The position numbers and the translations under genes are program-made. Below are positions 11,905 through 25,039 of a DNA stretch of 64,000 nucleotides, in pieces. Position 1 is the stretch's first letter, and every line of letters starts with the position of its first letter. The notes beneath the pieces are model-generated. The model searched no databases. It saw nothing but the letters and a program-made list of their open reading frames with translations, and had not been told where the DNA came from. Source of the stretch: Mercenaria mercenaria (lineage: Eukaryota > Mollusca > Bivalvia > Venerida > Veneridae); contig NC_069366.1 in the NCBI RefSeq assembly GCF_021730395.1, forward strand, positions 68,763,001 to 68,827,000, in the 5' to 3' direction.

Positions 11905-14530
11905 ATTAATTATTATTATTATCATTATTATATACCACATTTATATAGCACTCTTTTCATATAAAAATACGTTCAAAAGTGCTTTAATAAAACATTTATA
12001 TAATGTTCAATAAAAAATGGCAATTGAACTATTATAGAAGAAATTAAAATTACATTACGTAATAAGATACCAAGCATTTTAAATTGGAAGGTAGGCAGAT
12101 CAAAACATGAAATAAAAATACAATATCATAAAACTTTAACTGAACAATCAAAAACACAGGTCAGAGCAGAATAGAACAGAAGATATCTTACATTTTGAAC
12201 AGACAGAATTAAACGGTATGACGTCTGCGAAATGCATCACAGCATGCAAACCGTCCCGGATGATTGGGTCTATCCCCACCTAAACGGTCCGGAGAACATC
12301 CATGATACATCCCACAGAAAAAAACACCGCTAACATTATTCTGTCACACTGGAGTTCTTAATTAAAGTAATTAATTGGCCGGCAAAGTACCTACATTATA
12401 AATCAGGTAATCAGTGAGATGTTAGTTGCCAAAGAATTGTATGAAATAATGCGTCTTTAGCGCTTTTTTGAAATTTTGCACGGTCTTGCACTCTCTTATG
12501 CCAGATGGGAGGGCATTCCATTACCTCGAAGCAGCTGTCTGAAAGCTCTTGTCACCAATCGTATTGTTCGACATTTGGGCACCACTAGTTTTAATGAATT
12601 ATTCTGCGATCTCAGATTTCTGGATGGTGTATATATTTCTAGCATGATCGCTACATAAGCTGGTGATTGATCATTAAGTGCCTTATATGTATGTGTTATA
12701 ATTTTGTATTCTACCCTACATTGCACAGGAAGCCAATGGAGTTCACGCAGAACAGGCGTTATATGGTCGTATCTGGATGTTCTGGTTACGATTCTAGCTG
12801 CCGTGTTTTGGACATATTGCAGTTTGTTCATTGACTGTTTTGGAATTCCATATAGAAGAGAGTTGCAATAATCCAAACGTGATGTAACAAGAGAGTTGAT
12901 TAGAGATTTGGTTGCGTTTGCGGTTATATATTGTCTGATTGACTAATTTGCCGCAACTGTGCATAGAAATTCCTACACACACTATTCACATGTTGCTCCA
13001 TCCTCATGTTCGAATCCAGGAAAGCACCGAGGTTCCTGACACTGCCTGATTGTTTGATTTCAGAGCCGTCAACTTTCACAGATATGTTTGAAACAGATTG
13101 TGTCTTGTGTTCAGATGAAAATAAGATTAATTCTGTTTTTTCAGCATTGAGTTTCAATATGTTAGTATTCATCCAACTTACTATATCCTTTAAACAACTT
13201 TCAACGCGATGAATGGTCTCTTCAATAGACATTTTGTTTATTGGTTTGAAGGATTGATATAACTGCGAATCGTCCGCATAGAAATGATTGTTCAGTCCGT
13301 GCTTTCTGCAGATAGCTCCGACTGGTTTTTGTGTACAGTACATTGTGTAGTTCTTTGGCCCCATGACAGACCCTTGGGGTACACTGTACTTCATTAGCAC
13401 TGGTTGTGATAGCTCGCCATCAATGCATACGGTCTGGTAGCGGTCACTAAGGTATGACATCATCCATGCGAGTGGCTTGCCTGTAACACCAAAGTGACGT
13501 TCAAGGCGATGATTCAACGTCCCGTGGTCAACAGTGTCAAATGCTGCAGAGAGATCAAGCATCACAAGAATAGTCACATTGTTCTTATCCAACGATTGAA
13601 GAATGTCATTTTGGACTTTCAATAGGGCGGTTTCGGTTGAGTGGAATTTTTTATAAGCAGATTGATTAACTTCATGGAGTTCGTTGTTCCTTAGATGATT
13701 TTCAATTCGAACATCTATCACTTTTTCTAAGATTTTAGACAGAAACGGCAAGTTTGACACAGGTCTATAGTTTTTAGGACATTAGATTCTAGGCTTGGCT
13801 TTTTTAGAAGAGGTCTTATTCGTGAATGTTTGAACGCTTTGGGCACATACGCAGCATCTAGAGATGCATTCATAATTTTTGTCATCGCTGGTGTTGGTTC
13901 GTCAAGACATTCTTTTAATTACCATCTTTGGATAGGATCTAGTTCACAGGATTTGTTCGCTGACTTTTTGATAATTGATTTCACTTCGTCTTCTGAGGTT
14001 TGAGTTAACTCTACATAATTGACACCTGTGTATTCAGTTTCTATGTCATCTAAATCAGTTACAGATTGTGTTTGCGATGCTATATCGTTTCTGATTGTTT
14101 CGATCTTTCCAATAAAGAAGTCACTGAAATCTTGTGTGAGATGCTGTGGAGATGAATGTGATAGTAAAATCACCTCATTTGTATCGCCAAGAAGATTTTT
14201 GGTAATCTTTGATAAACTCTTATGATCACTGCCACATGAGTCAATTTTGCCTGTATAGTATTCAACACGAGCTTTTTTTAGCATCTTATTCACTTCTGCA
14301 CACTGTGTTCGGTAAATTTGGTGATCAATTGTGAGCTTACTTTCACGCCATTTCCGTTCTAATTTTCGTTTCTGATGTTTTGCTTTGTGGAGTTGCTCGG
14401 TATACCAAGGACATGAAGGTCTTAGCACAATAGTCTTAGTAGTCAAAGGGGCGTGTTTGTCTACTATAGAAATTAACTGATTTGAATATTCCTCCACAAA
14501 TTCATCGATATCAGTATAACGAGCAGTTTC
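11905..14530 (-). mobile_element. 5'-truncated CR1-like (Jockey superfamily) LINE
   Basis: Three minus-strand blocks cover the ORF2 of a non-LTR retrotransposon. 14497-13919 is the linker before the reverse transcriptase. 13760-12924 is the reverse transcriptase, with LDLSAAFDTVDH, VPQGSVMGP and the catalytic FYADDSQLY. 12876-12496 is the C-terminal part (MDYCNSLLYGIP, LHWLPV). The blocks are in different frames, so at least two frameshifts separate them. No endonuclease is present, so the 5' end is truncated. The 3' UTR runs down to an (ATT)n-type tail at about 11908-11932, as expected for this clade. It is inactive. The element family is firm; the clade comes from motif memory. Confidence 0.85.
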
Positions 14531-14539
14531 AAAGAGCTG

Positions 14540-16700
14540 TACATGTAACTATCACACACTGTACCCCATTGTCTTTGTGGAACATAGAGAATTAAAATAA
14601 TCATCATAAGAAGTATTTAAATAGAATGTTTTCGAATGTTAAGTACTATACATACTGGATATGACGTAATGACTTCACAGCGTATGCATATGTATTCCTT
14701 TAAAGTTGACCAAATATTAACACATTGGTCTACAGTTTATGTTTTGTAGCAAAGAGCTATAAAATAATTTTATACTTCTTTGGTTGTAGGTAAAACAAAC
14801 TTCAATTTCCTTCATTTGTTGGTCAATGTTTGGGTCGCTCGAAACCACGGATAAATAGAGTATTTTGTTCATCCCCTTGCGACCTCGAGCGAATGCGATG
14901 TTTACCACATTTTACACATACATACATTTGTGTTGTTATTGCCATTGAAATTCCAAAGCACCCGTGCATCATAAAAAATTAGAGGTATATAAATAAAAGG
15001 CCCGTGATGAAACCAAAAATATACGGTTTAGAAAATTATTTTTCATTATTTCATTTTTAACAGTTTCCAAATATTCAAACGCATGATATTTACTAAGTAA
15101 AAAAACTAAGTTTGTTTCATTAATGACTTGAAAAACACTCGCCATTCATTGCGACGCCATACTTTTCCTTTAACGTCTTGTCTCAAATTGCATTCAATGA
15201 CTTACTTGAAACTGTTGTAACTCTTGAAATAGTGAAGATAATTACTTTTAGAATATTCGGATTTGAAAGGTAAAAAAAAGTTCTGAAGGCATTGGACGCC
15301 GTAATAGTACTTAATGTTTAAAACAAGACTTTTGCTTGGTTTATTTTTTAATGTTGACCGTGTTTCGCACTGTGTTGCAATTTTTAAACAACTTCTTTTT
15401 TGTATTATTTATGGTATTTCCTCAAGCTGAAGTAGAGAAAATTTTCAAAATGATGGCTACTATCCAAAACTTTGGCAGATAATTCATTTTAACATTTAAG
15501 AAACATCAAAGTATTGGTACTTAAACAATTACAAAACACAATATAAAACTGTCAATATCATTTTTTCTAGGGTGGCTCAAGTAAACGGATTTATTGAGAC
15601 AGAATTCTAGCTTCAAAATTGAAATATTAATGTTGATTCCTACGGGAAACTTTTTAATTTTTGCTCACTTTATTAAAAATCATCTAGGGACAGAAGCAAA
15701 ACCTACCTACATTTCTTCTAAAATATGTAATATATGGAGTGTAGGCGAAATGGAGAACTTTTACTGCATGTTACTCAGTATTTTTTAAGATATCTAACTC
15801 TCTCCCTTCTTTTTTCAGATGTAAATACACGTTGAACAGCAACTTGAAAAAGCAAGTACTCTATTACGGGCCCTATACCTAAATGAAAATTATGTTATCT
15901 CAAATCTCAGATTTATTTGTCTCTATGGCTTAAAAATGTTGTTTTTTTGTATCCTAACTTGCCCTAAATTGGTCCGACCCAAAATGTTGTTATGGCTTTG
16001 GGGAATATTGTTTTGCAACTTTTTGAAATGAATGTTGCAGAACTGCATTTTTTTATGCTTTAAACATGGTCAGTGATATTAGAAATCAATTTACTGATGC
16101 TGTAGTTGACATAACCCCTTTATTTGTATTCATTTTTGGCAGAAAAATAATTTCATGTAAGTCTACATTAATAAAAAATATCCAAAAACTTCAGAAAAAA
16201 AATCTAACCTGCATACCCTAATGTTTAGCTTGTTACCGGAAATAAAGAATTTTTTAGGCCAAATATTTATTACAGTTAGCAACTGGATTTTCCTTCTAGT
16301 CATAAAAGTATGCAAAAAAAATGTAAACATAATGACAGATTTCCTAGAAGAATAGTGTTTTAATAAGATTTTAAGGGTAAATCATAAAACTGCTAGTCAT
16401 GAACTCATCAAACCCTTTGTCCTACCACTGAGTGAAACGATTGCTGATGTTGTCTGTCTTATTTTCAAGAAGTCTACATTAACTCATTATCTTCCTTCGG
16501 TTGAGGCCAAAAGCAGTTTGACACCACTGTATACGGTGATAATTTTTTAGCGACCTAGCAAATTATAGACAAATTTAATTCGTGTACTGATGCAGTCATC
16601 TTGAGTATATTGTCTTCTCTGTTTCACCTACCAGGCATAACATCATTAATGACTTTGAACACGAGATATCTTAAGAATGAATGAAAAAAAAGCTATGATT
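14540..16700. other. AT-rich intergenic region, no gene seen
   Basis: No exon set with consistent splice sites or family motif was found. ORFs here are short and match nothing recognised. Confidence 0.5.
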
Positions 16701-16709
16701 GATAGATAG

Positions 16710-19700
16710 TTTAGTAAGGTAGCCAAGATTTGGCATGGAGTAAAAAAATCAGTATGCTTAAAGGATAACAAGTGTAGAAAGCTGGCCAAGTATTAGAATG
16801 GAGCAATGAAATAAGTTTCTTTAATAACAGATAACTTGTGTAAGTAGGAGGCCAATTATTAGTTTGGCTGCCGATTAGATAATCTTTTTTAAGAAAAAAT
16901 AATTCTTTTATTTATTCTGACTTGATCAGTCTTGGCTCCTTATGTTTTGAGAAGAAAAGGGACATACTAGTAATTGTACAAAATTTGAATAGCCTCACGA
17001 GTTATCTACTATGAACAAAATATACGGTCTGAACACAGACTAGCCAATAATTAGCATGGGTTGAAAATATTTACATGTTTAATGTAGAACCAGTGTGGAT
17101 AGGTGCAAAACATTTGGAATGGAAGAAATGGGTATGTTTAATAGATAACCAGAGTAGGTAGATGACCAAGTATCTATAGTAACTAGTGTAGGTAGGTGTT
17201 CAACTAATGAAAACGAATGACGAAATGAATATGTTTAATGCTTAAATAGTGTAGTTAGGTGATTAAGTATTAGCGTGGGATATGAAAGTAGGTATGTTAA
17301 ATGGATAACCAACGTAGGTAGTTGAAAAGTTCTTAGCACGTGTTGAACAAATACGTGTGGTTAATTGATAACTAGTGAAAGTAGGTGGGCAAATTATATA
17401 AATGAGTGAAGTAATAAGTTTGTTTAATGGATACCCAGAGTAAGTAATTGAGCCAGTAAGTATTAGCATAGGCTGCAGAAATAGGCATGTTTAACGGATA
17501 ACCAGTGTAGGTAGGTTGCAAAGTATTTCATGGTGTGAAGATATAGGTATGTTTTATAAATAACCAGTGTAGGTACGTGACCAAATATTGACATGTATTG
17601 TAAGGAAGAAATAGGTATGAATAGGTATGTTTTATGGATAACCAGTGTAGATAGGTTGCCAAGTATTGAATTGAGTGTAGAAATAGGTATGTTTTATGGA
17701 TAACCAGTGTAAGAAGATGGCCAAGTATTGCATGGAGTGTGGAAATAGGTATGTTTGATGGAAACCCAGAGTTGGTAGGTAGCCAAGTATTGCGCGGAGT
17801 GCGGAAATAGGTATGATTTATGGATAACCAGTGTAGGTAGGTGGCCAAGTATTGCATAGAATGTGCAAACAGGTATGTTTGATGATATCCAGTGTAGGTA
17901 GGTGGCCAAGTATTGACATGGAGTGAAGAAATAGGTATGTTTGGTGGATAACCAGTGTAGGTAGGTAGCCAAGTATTGCATGGAGTGAAGAAATAGGTAT
18001 GTTTGATGAAAAACCAGTGTTGGTAGGTGGCCAAGTATCGCAAGGAGTTAAAGCATAGGTATGTCTAATAGATAACCAGTGTAGATAGGTGGGCAAGTAT
18101 TGACATGGAGTGAAGAAATAAGTATGTTTTATGGATAACCAGTGTAGGTAGGTGGTCAAGTATCGCATGGAGTAAAGAAATAAGTATGTTTTATGGATAA
18201 CTAGTGTAGGTAGGTGAGCAAGTATTGCATGAAATGTAGAAATAGGTATGTTTTATGGATAACCAGTGTAGGTAAGTGGCCAAGTATTGACATGGAGTGA
18301 AAAAATAAGTATGTTTTATGGATAACCAGTGTAGGTAGGTAGCCAAGTATTACATGATGTGTAGAAATCTGTATGTTTAATGGATAACCAGTGTAGGTGG
18401 GTGGGCAAGTATCGTATGGAGTGTAGAAATAGGTATGTGTGATGGATAACCAGTGTACGTAGGTAGCCAAGTATCGTATGGAGTGAAGAAATAGGTATGT
18501 CTGATGGATAACCAGTGTAGGTAGGTGGCCAAATATTGCATGGAGTGTAGTAATAGGTATAGTTGATGGAAAACCAGTGCAGGTAGGTGACCAAGTATCG
18601 TATGGAGTGAAGAAATAAGTATGTTTGATGGATAACCAGTGTAGGTAGGTAGCCACGTATTGCATGGAGTGTAGAAATAGGTATGTTTGATGAAAAACCA
18701 GTGTTGGTAGGTGGCCAAGTATTGACATGGAGTGAAGAAATAGGTATGTTTTATGGATAACCAGTGTAGGTAGGCGGTCAAGTATCGTACGGAGTGAAGA
18801 AATAAGTATGTTTTATGGATAACCAGTGTAGGTAAGTGGGCAAGTATTGCATGAAATGTAGAAATAGATATGTTTTATGGATAACCAGTGTAGGTAAGTG
18901 GCCAAGTATTGACATGGAGCGAAGAAATAGGTATATTTGATGGATAACAAGTGTAGGTAGGTGGCCAAGTATTGCATGGAGTGTAGAAATAGGTATGTTT
19001 GGTGAAAAACCAGTGTTGGTAGGTGGTCAAGCATTGCAATGTGTAAAGAAATAGGTATGTTTTGTGGATAACCAGTGTAGGTAGGTGGCGAAGTATTGCA
19101 TGGAGTACAGAAATAGGTATGTTTAATTTAAAACCAGTGTAGGTAGGTAGCCAAGTATTGCATGGAGTGTAGAAATAAGTATGTTTTATGAATAACCAGT
19201 GTAGGTAGGTGGCCAAGTATCGTATGGAGTGAAGAAATAAGTATGTTTTATGGATAACCAGTGTAGGTAGGTGGCCAAGTATCGTATGGAGTGAAGAAAT
19301 AAGTATGTTTTATGGATAACCAGTGTAGGTAGGTAGCCAAGTATCGCATGATGTGTAGAAATCTGTATGTTTAATGGATAACCAGTGTAGGTAGGTGGGC
19401 AAGTATCGTATGGAGTGTAGAAATAGGTATGTTTGATGGATAACCAGTGTACGTAGGTAGCCAAGTATCGTATGGAGTGAAGAAATATGTATGTTTTATG
19501 GACAACCAGTGTAGGTAGGTGGCCAAGTATTGCATGGAGTGTAGTAATATGTATATTTGATGGAAAACCAGTACAGGTAGGTGGCCAAGTATTGTATGGA
19601 GTAAAGAAATAAGTATGTTTGATGGATAACCAGTGTAGGTAAGTAGCCAAGTGTTGCTTTGAGTGTAGAACCAGGTATGTTTTATGGAAAATCAGTGTAG

Positions 19701-19990
19701 GTAGGTGGCCAAATATTGCACGGAATGTAGAAATAGGTATGTTTGATGGAAAACCAGTGTAGGTAGGTGGTCAAGTATCGTACGGAGTGAAGAAATAAGT
19801 ATGTTTTATGGATAACCAGTGTATGTAGGAGGGCAAGTATTGCATGAAGTGTAGAAATAGGTATGTTTTATGGATACCCAGTGTAGGTAGGTGGCCAAGT
19901 ATTGACATGGTGTGAAGAAATAGGTATGTTTGATGGTTAACCAGTGTAGGTAGGTGGCCAAGATGGAAAAACAGTTTTGTTTGGTGGCCA
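16710..19990. repeat. Satellite array of 62-bp units, about 50 copies, with 993-bp higher-order period
   Basis: The unit reads GGTATGTTTTATGGATAACC, then AGTGTAGGTAGGTGGCCAAG, then TATTGCATGGAGTGTAGAAA. Spacing is 62 bp (63 in units with GACATGG). Copies at the left edge (16710-17500) are degenerate, and from about 17600 they are homogeneous. Marker variants recur 993-994 bp apart: GTAGAAATCTGTATG at 18361 and 19354, and GTAGTAATA at 18547 and 19541. That is 16 units, so a block was duplicated. All three minus-strand frames stay open over long stretches because most units lack stops and 62 is not a multiple of three. The resulting peptides (HTYFFTPCNTWLPTYTGYP and similar) are repeat shadows. 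Confidence 0.92.
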
Positions 19991-20009
19991 AGTATCGCAA
20001 GGAGTGTAT

Positions 20010-21086
20010 AAAAAGGTGTATTCGCTGCACTGGATGCCATCTAGCGATAACCTCTATTAATAGCAGTAAAACGTATTCACCGGTATTGTGTTACGGGTTA
20101 GATCCGCATAAGGTTACAACACACTAAATGGCTGCTCTTCTTTATTCTATATAAAAGTGACATTTCTAATGGCTGCAGCACAGATCAGGACCCATTTTAA
20201 ATGTCTGTAACTCATTTGTTTCTTGAAGAATATTGTCAGTGCTGAATAGAAATTAACAGAAAAGTGGGGGTCTTGTTTGATGCAAGAAAAATATTTTCAG
20301 TCAAACACAACAACTGCAAAATCAGCTAAAAATGAGATCCCAAATTGTAGTGGTGGTGTATGATCCAAGTATCAATGGCAAAGTCTGTCATGTTGTTATT
20401 TCATTATGAAAATGCTACCTTCATGTCAAGCATAGATTTGTCCTGCGATTTCAGCAAAAATATTGCAAAGAAATCAGGAAAATAGCGGTACAAAGAAAAA
20501 AAGGACTATTTGAATCCGCCATTACGCCATTTTTTCGCGCCATTTTCCTATTTAGGTCACAAACAGGTAAATAGTTTTCCTCATATATTCTATATAAAAC
20601 TTAAACATTTAAAGAGCTACCAAACATAGCTAGACCCATTTCAGAGAACAATTATCCTTACCTCCATTTAAAGAGTTATGATAAAACTGATGTAAAATGA
20701 AGAGAAAAGTAGGGGTCATGTATCTTCTAAGAGAGATTTCTCTGGTCACATTTGTATACAGTAAAATCACATCAAAATCACACTGCTGTGACCTTGAAGT
20801 ACTACCTATACTAAAATTGAGCTTAACAAATACAACCTGCTCTTCCATTTTTCCTACCAAAATGTCAAAAATACAGCCACAATGAAATTCATGTTTGACA
20901 AATCGTCGCATTGTAGGACATTTATCATTGCATTTTTGAGGATAAAAAAATACAATTAAAACACAAAAATGGCATTTACAGCCAACACTTGAAGAAGGCA
21001 AATTCATGACCTTATGTACCATGAAAGGGAGGTAATTCAAATTCGTATCGTCACCACTAACCCAGTCTACATGGTAAATTACTTCC
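20010..21086. other. Intergenic, no gene recognised
   Basis: Non-repetitive as far as can be seen. The minus-strand ORF at 21106-20630 has no recognised family motif and I do not call it a gene. Confidence 0.4.
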
Positions 21087-21339
21087 CTGTATTGCTCATT
21101 TTGCATTTATTATGTGCTTAGCTGTATATAGTTGGATTTATAAGATTTTAATTCCAAAGCAACTGCATTTAATTTTGGTATATCATTTATTGCTGAAACA
21201 GTGCATAAAGAAAAGTTCAGAAGAGAGAAATGTTTTTCGGATTGGTTTGAATCCAGCTACTCTACAGGACAATGTTATATACCAGCCACAATTTCGGAAA
21301 TATATATATTGTTTTTTTTTACCGTATCGGGAGCTTTTC
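21087..21339. repeat. 253-bp direct repeat, left copy
   Basis: By eye this is identical to 22279-22531. The two copies lie on either side of the element at 21342-22278. Each copy contains the same non-coding ORF shadow (MCLAVYSWIYKI). Confidence 0.85.
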
Positions 21340-21341
21340 GG

Positions 21342-22278
21342 AAGGTACAATACCAAATTTAAAAGGTACAATACGGAATTTTTGTCTGTTTGTTCATATT
21401 TCATTGTGAAATACAAGCCGATTTTTTACAGAATTTATATAGGTATATAATAAATCTTAATAGATACTTCGCTTAAATACGTCGCGTTGCAAAGAACGTA
21501 TTTTGTTTTATCACATGTTTGGCGTCGCGGGAGAGTAATAAAGCATTATTTAAAAATGATTCTAACATGACTCGGTTTGATTTCCAGTTAAACAAAGAAG
21601 GAAATCAAGCTCTGTATATTCTGCGATAAACAACGGTTGACGCGCGAGAGCATTATGACGTCAATTATGACGTCAAATTACCGCATGACGTCTGATACAT
21701 TACTCCTCGCGTAAATGAAGTCCAGCATGATATTTATTAAAATATATCAATGAGCATGTCAGAATGAAAATAATCTAGGCCTTCTTGTGATTTATCGTCT
21801 AATTTACCACGGTTCATCGTTCAGATGCTTCAGTATTTAACTACTCGTGGTTCAATTCCTACACATCTGAACTCTGAACCGTGGTAAATCAGACGAAAAA
21901 CAGCTCGAAGGCCTTGATTATTTGTTAATTATACACTAGTGTAATAAAGCTTTGAGGTCGACGTCATTTATATAGTATGGGAGACGTTGATCAAATTGAC
22001 TTGTTTATATAGTAAAAGAAAGTTGAAGTTTTGATGTTTCGACAGCAAAAGCTAACAAGTGATAAAAAGAATATTACATTTGTGACTTTCCACATTAAAT
22101 TTATTAAACTCGTTGAATAAAATTGATAAAATGCTCGGTAGAGCCTCGCATTTTATTATTTTATTCATCTCGTTTAATAAATTCAATATGAAAAGACACT
22201 CATGTAATATCCTCTATTTACTATATCTATTCAATAATTTGGTAAAATGCGGTATGCAAGAAAAATAATCTACCACTG
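21342..22278. repeat. Dispersed element, copy 1 (937 bp)
   Basis: Nearly identical (about 99% by eye) to 24041-24975. It holds an inverted repeat around TTTACCACGGTTCA / TGAACCGTGGTAAA (about 21805-21885) and ends with GGTATGCAAGAAAAATAATC. No coding capacity. It appears to be the truncated right part of a larger foldback element whose fuller copy starts near 23700. Confidence 0.8.
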
Positions 22279-22531
22279 CTGTATTGCTCATTTTGCATTT
22301 ATTATGTGCTTAGCTGTATATAGTTGGATTTATAAGATTTTAATTCCAAAGCAACTGCATTTAATTTTGGTATATCATTTATTGCTGAAACAGTGCATAA
22401 AGAAAAGTTCAGAAGAGAGAAATGTTTTTCGGATTGGTTTGAATCCAGCTACTCTACAGGACAATGTTATATACCAGCCACAATTTCGGAAATATATATA
22501 TTGTTTTTTTTTACCGTATCGGGAGCTTTTC
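22279..22531. repeat. 253-bp direct repeat, right copy
   Basis: Second copy of the 21087-21339 block, beginning directly after the last base shared by the two long element copies (CCACTG) and ending in GGGAGCTTTTC. Confidence 0.85.
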
Positions 22532-22989
22532 CGCTGATTTCTATTCATTTTTATGCACGAACTTGCAAAATATATATTGGGGTAATAAATAAGGAGATGT
22601 CAACGTGACACAAAATGGTGTGCGGCCCCATAAATTTGTTGTGTTACAAGTATGTCGGATTTAAAAAAAAAAAAAAAAAAAAAAACACTTTGAAAAAATG
22701 ACCACCATAACGTGTCGCGTGGAAAATCAAGACTCCTACCTTAAAGGCCCAGGTCATACTTAACGGCAAAAGATTTCAGGTATTTTTTTCCTGTCCGCTC
22801 AAGAAATTTTAAAGCATACATGTATATAAAAACAACTTTGCAAAGACATTCATCGTAACATGACAACGTGTCGCGTTTCAGACTCATAACCTACCTTAAG
22901 GTATCCTATCCACAAATAGCTAATATTCTGATGCCTGGTGACACCATGTTGTTTTGGTATCATTAGTGTCTGCTGAACAAGAATTATTT

Positions 22990-23235
22990 CTGAAATGAAA
23001 TGATTTTTATCGGTGTTCATGCGAAATGAACGACAGAATAGGATCGACAAATTAAACATTTAATCGCGCGAAATGAAGGACAGAATAGGATCGGCAAATC
23101 CATGAATCGCATGTTTAATTTGCCGATCCTATTCTGTCGTTCATTTCGCATGAACATCGAAAAAAGCGCGATTCATGGATTTGCCGATCCTATTCTGTCG
23201 CTCATTTCGCATGAACACCGAAAAAAATAGTTTCA
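22990..23235. repeat. Foldback cluster: two direct and two inverted copies of a 40-bp motif
   Basis: The motif GCGAAATGAACGACAGAATA plus GGATCGGCAAAT occurs forward near 23024 and 23068, and inverted near 23119 and 23180. The outermost arms carry CGGTGTTCATGCGAAATGA. The whole stretch can fold into a long hairpin. It is probably a small inverted-repeat (MITE-like) element. A 23-base A run precedes it at 22663-22685. Confidence 0.75.
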
Positions 23236-23699
23236 TTTCTTATATTTACATTATATTTCCTTTTCATTTGTAAATAAGATAATATTATTAATTGCACATA
23301 TTTTGTGGCATTTAACATTAAAATCAGCTTCCCGGCCATTCTGTTCACCAGACGGAACGTTTTCCTGACTATACGCGGACGTCGTCAAAACAGCGGTTGG
23401 TTATCACTAAGGAGCGATGACGTAAATTTCGCGCCTTTCCTTTTACTGTTCATACGAAATGAACGTCATACTTTTCAATGGAAAAGAATAGGGCGAATGT
23501 AAATATTTAATATGCACGAATCACTACAGTCATGTTTCTTACTGCTGAATGATAAACCTTACTTTTCTTTCGAAGTATCATTGAAAACTATAAAGTAAAA
23601 ATTAAAAATTCTACAACATATTTTTGTCATGTATTTTTTCAGTAGACAATACTCTTGCAACTGATACCCAACTTATATGAGCTTACCAGGCATCAATAT

Positions 23700-24975
23700 T
23701 TGATATAATAGGGTTATTATAACAGTAGCTTCATCTGGGATGCAGTATTCGGCTCTCGTGGATTTTGCGAGATCGGATCTCACGAGGCGCGCAAGCGCCG
23801 AGTGTGATCCGACCTTGCAAAATCCACGAGAGCCGAATACAAAGACCCAGATCTAGCTACTGTTATAATGACCCTTTTATTATATACCTTTACCATTTTG
23901 ATTCTTGTTTTGTTCTTGAAGGAAGTCTTCAATGTTTATCGATATTAAATGGAACTTAGTGAAGTTTCTATGTGCGCTATTTATAGAAATGTATCGGGTC
24001 ATGCATATTAATAAAAATAGTCCGGCAGCATACAATACGGAAGGTACAATACCAAATTTAAAAGGTACAATACGGAATTTTTGTCTGTTTGTTCATATTT
24101 CATTGTGAAATACAAGCCGATTTTTTACAGAATTTATATAGGCATATAATAAATCTTAATATACTTCGTTTAAATACGTCGCGTTGCAAAGAACGTATTT
24201 TGTTTTATCACATGTTTGGCGTCGCGGGAGTGTAATAAAGCATTATTTAAAAATGATTCTAACATGACTCAAATTGATTTCCAGTTAAACAAAGAAGGAA
24301 ATCAAGCTCTGTATATTCTGCGATAAACAACGGTTGACGCGCGAGAGCATTATGACGTCAATTATGACGTCAAATTACCGCATGACGTCTGATACATTAC
24401 TCCTCGCGTAAATGAAGTCCAGCATGATATTTATTAAAATATATCAATGAGCATGTCAGAATGAAAATAATCTAGGCCTTCTTGTGATTTATCGTCTAAT
24501 TTACCACGGTTCATCGTTCAGATGCTTCAGTATTTAACTACTCGTGGTTCAATTCCTACACATCTGAACTCTGAACCGTGGTAAATCAGACGAAAAACAG
24601 CTCGAAGGCCTTGATTATTTGTTAATTATACACTAGTGTAATAAAGCTTTGAGGTCGACGTCATTTATATAGTATGGGAGACGTTGATCAAATTGACTTG
24701 TTTATATAGTAAAAGAAAGTTGAAGTTTTGATGTTTCGACAGCAAAAGCTAACAAGTGATAAAAAGAATATTACATTTGTGACTTTCCACATTAAATTTA
24801 TTAAACTCGTTGAATAAAATTGATAAAATGCTCGGTAGAGCCTCGCATTTTATTATTTTATTCATCTCGTTTAATAAATTCAATATGAAAAGACACTCAT
24901 GTAATATCCTCTATTTACTATATCTATTCAATAATTTGGTAAAATGCGGTATGCAAGAAAAATAATCTACCACTG
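23700..24975. mobile_element. Foldback-headed non-autonomous element, copy 2
   Basis: It begins ATATAATAGGGTTATTATAA and has a strong hairpin at 23700-23885 (arms include TTCGGCTCTCGTGGATTTTG and its complement). It continues into the 935-bp segment 24041-24975 shared with 21342-22278. A related head lies at 36450. The right end (GGTATGCAAGAAAAA... then GATATCCGGTT) matches the reverse complement of the hairpin edge at 29545-29592, linking these to one superfamily of foldback elements. No transposase is seen. Confidence 0.6.
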
Positions 24976-25039
24976 GATATAGATGCAGATGTGGATATCC
25001 GGTTCGGGGGAAATGATACAAAATGTATAGAGGCTATAT

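Noticed and set aside
17528-20040. Many overlapping minus-strand ORFs of 70-175 codons
   Set aside because: They all translate the 62-bp satellite in rotating frames; no start, splice or family signal.
21087-22531. Direct repeats around an interior as a small LTR element
   Set aside because: The repeats lack TG...CA ends, the interior is a copy of a dispersed foldback element found elsewhere without them, and no primer site or coding interior is present.
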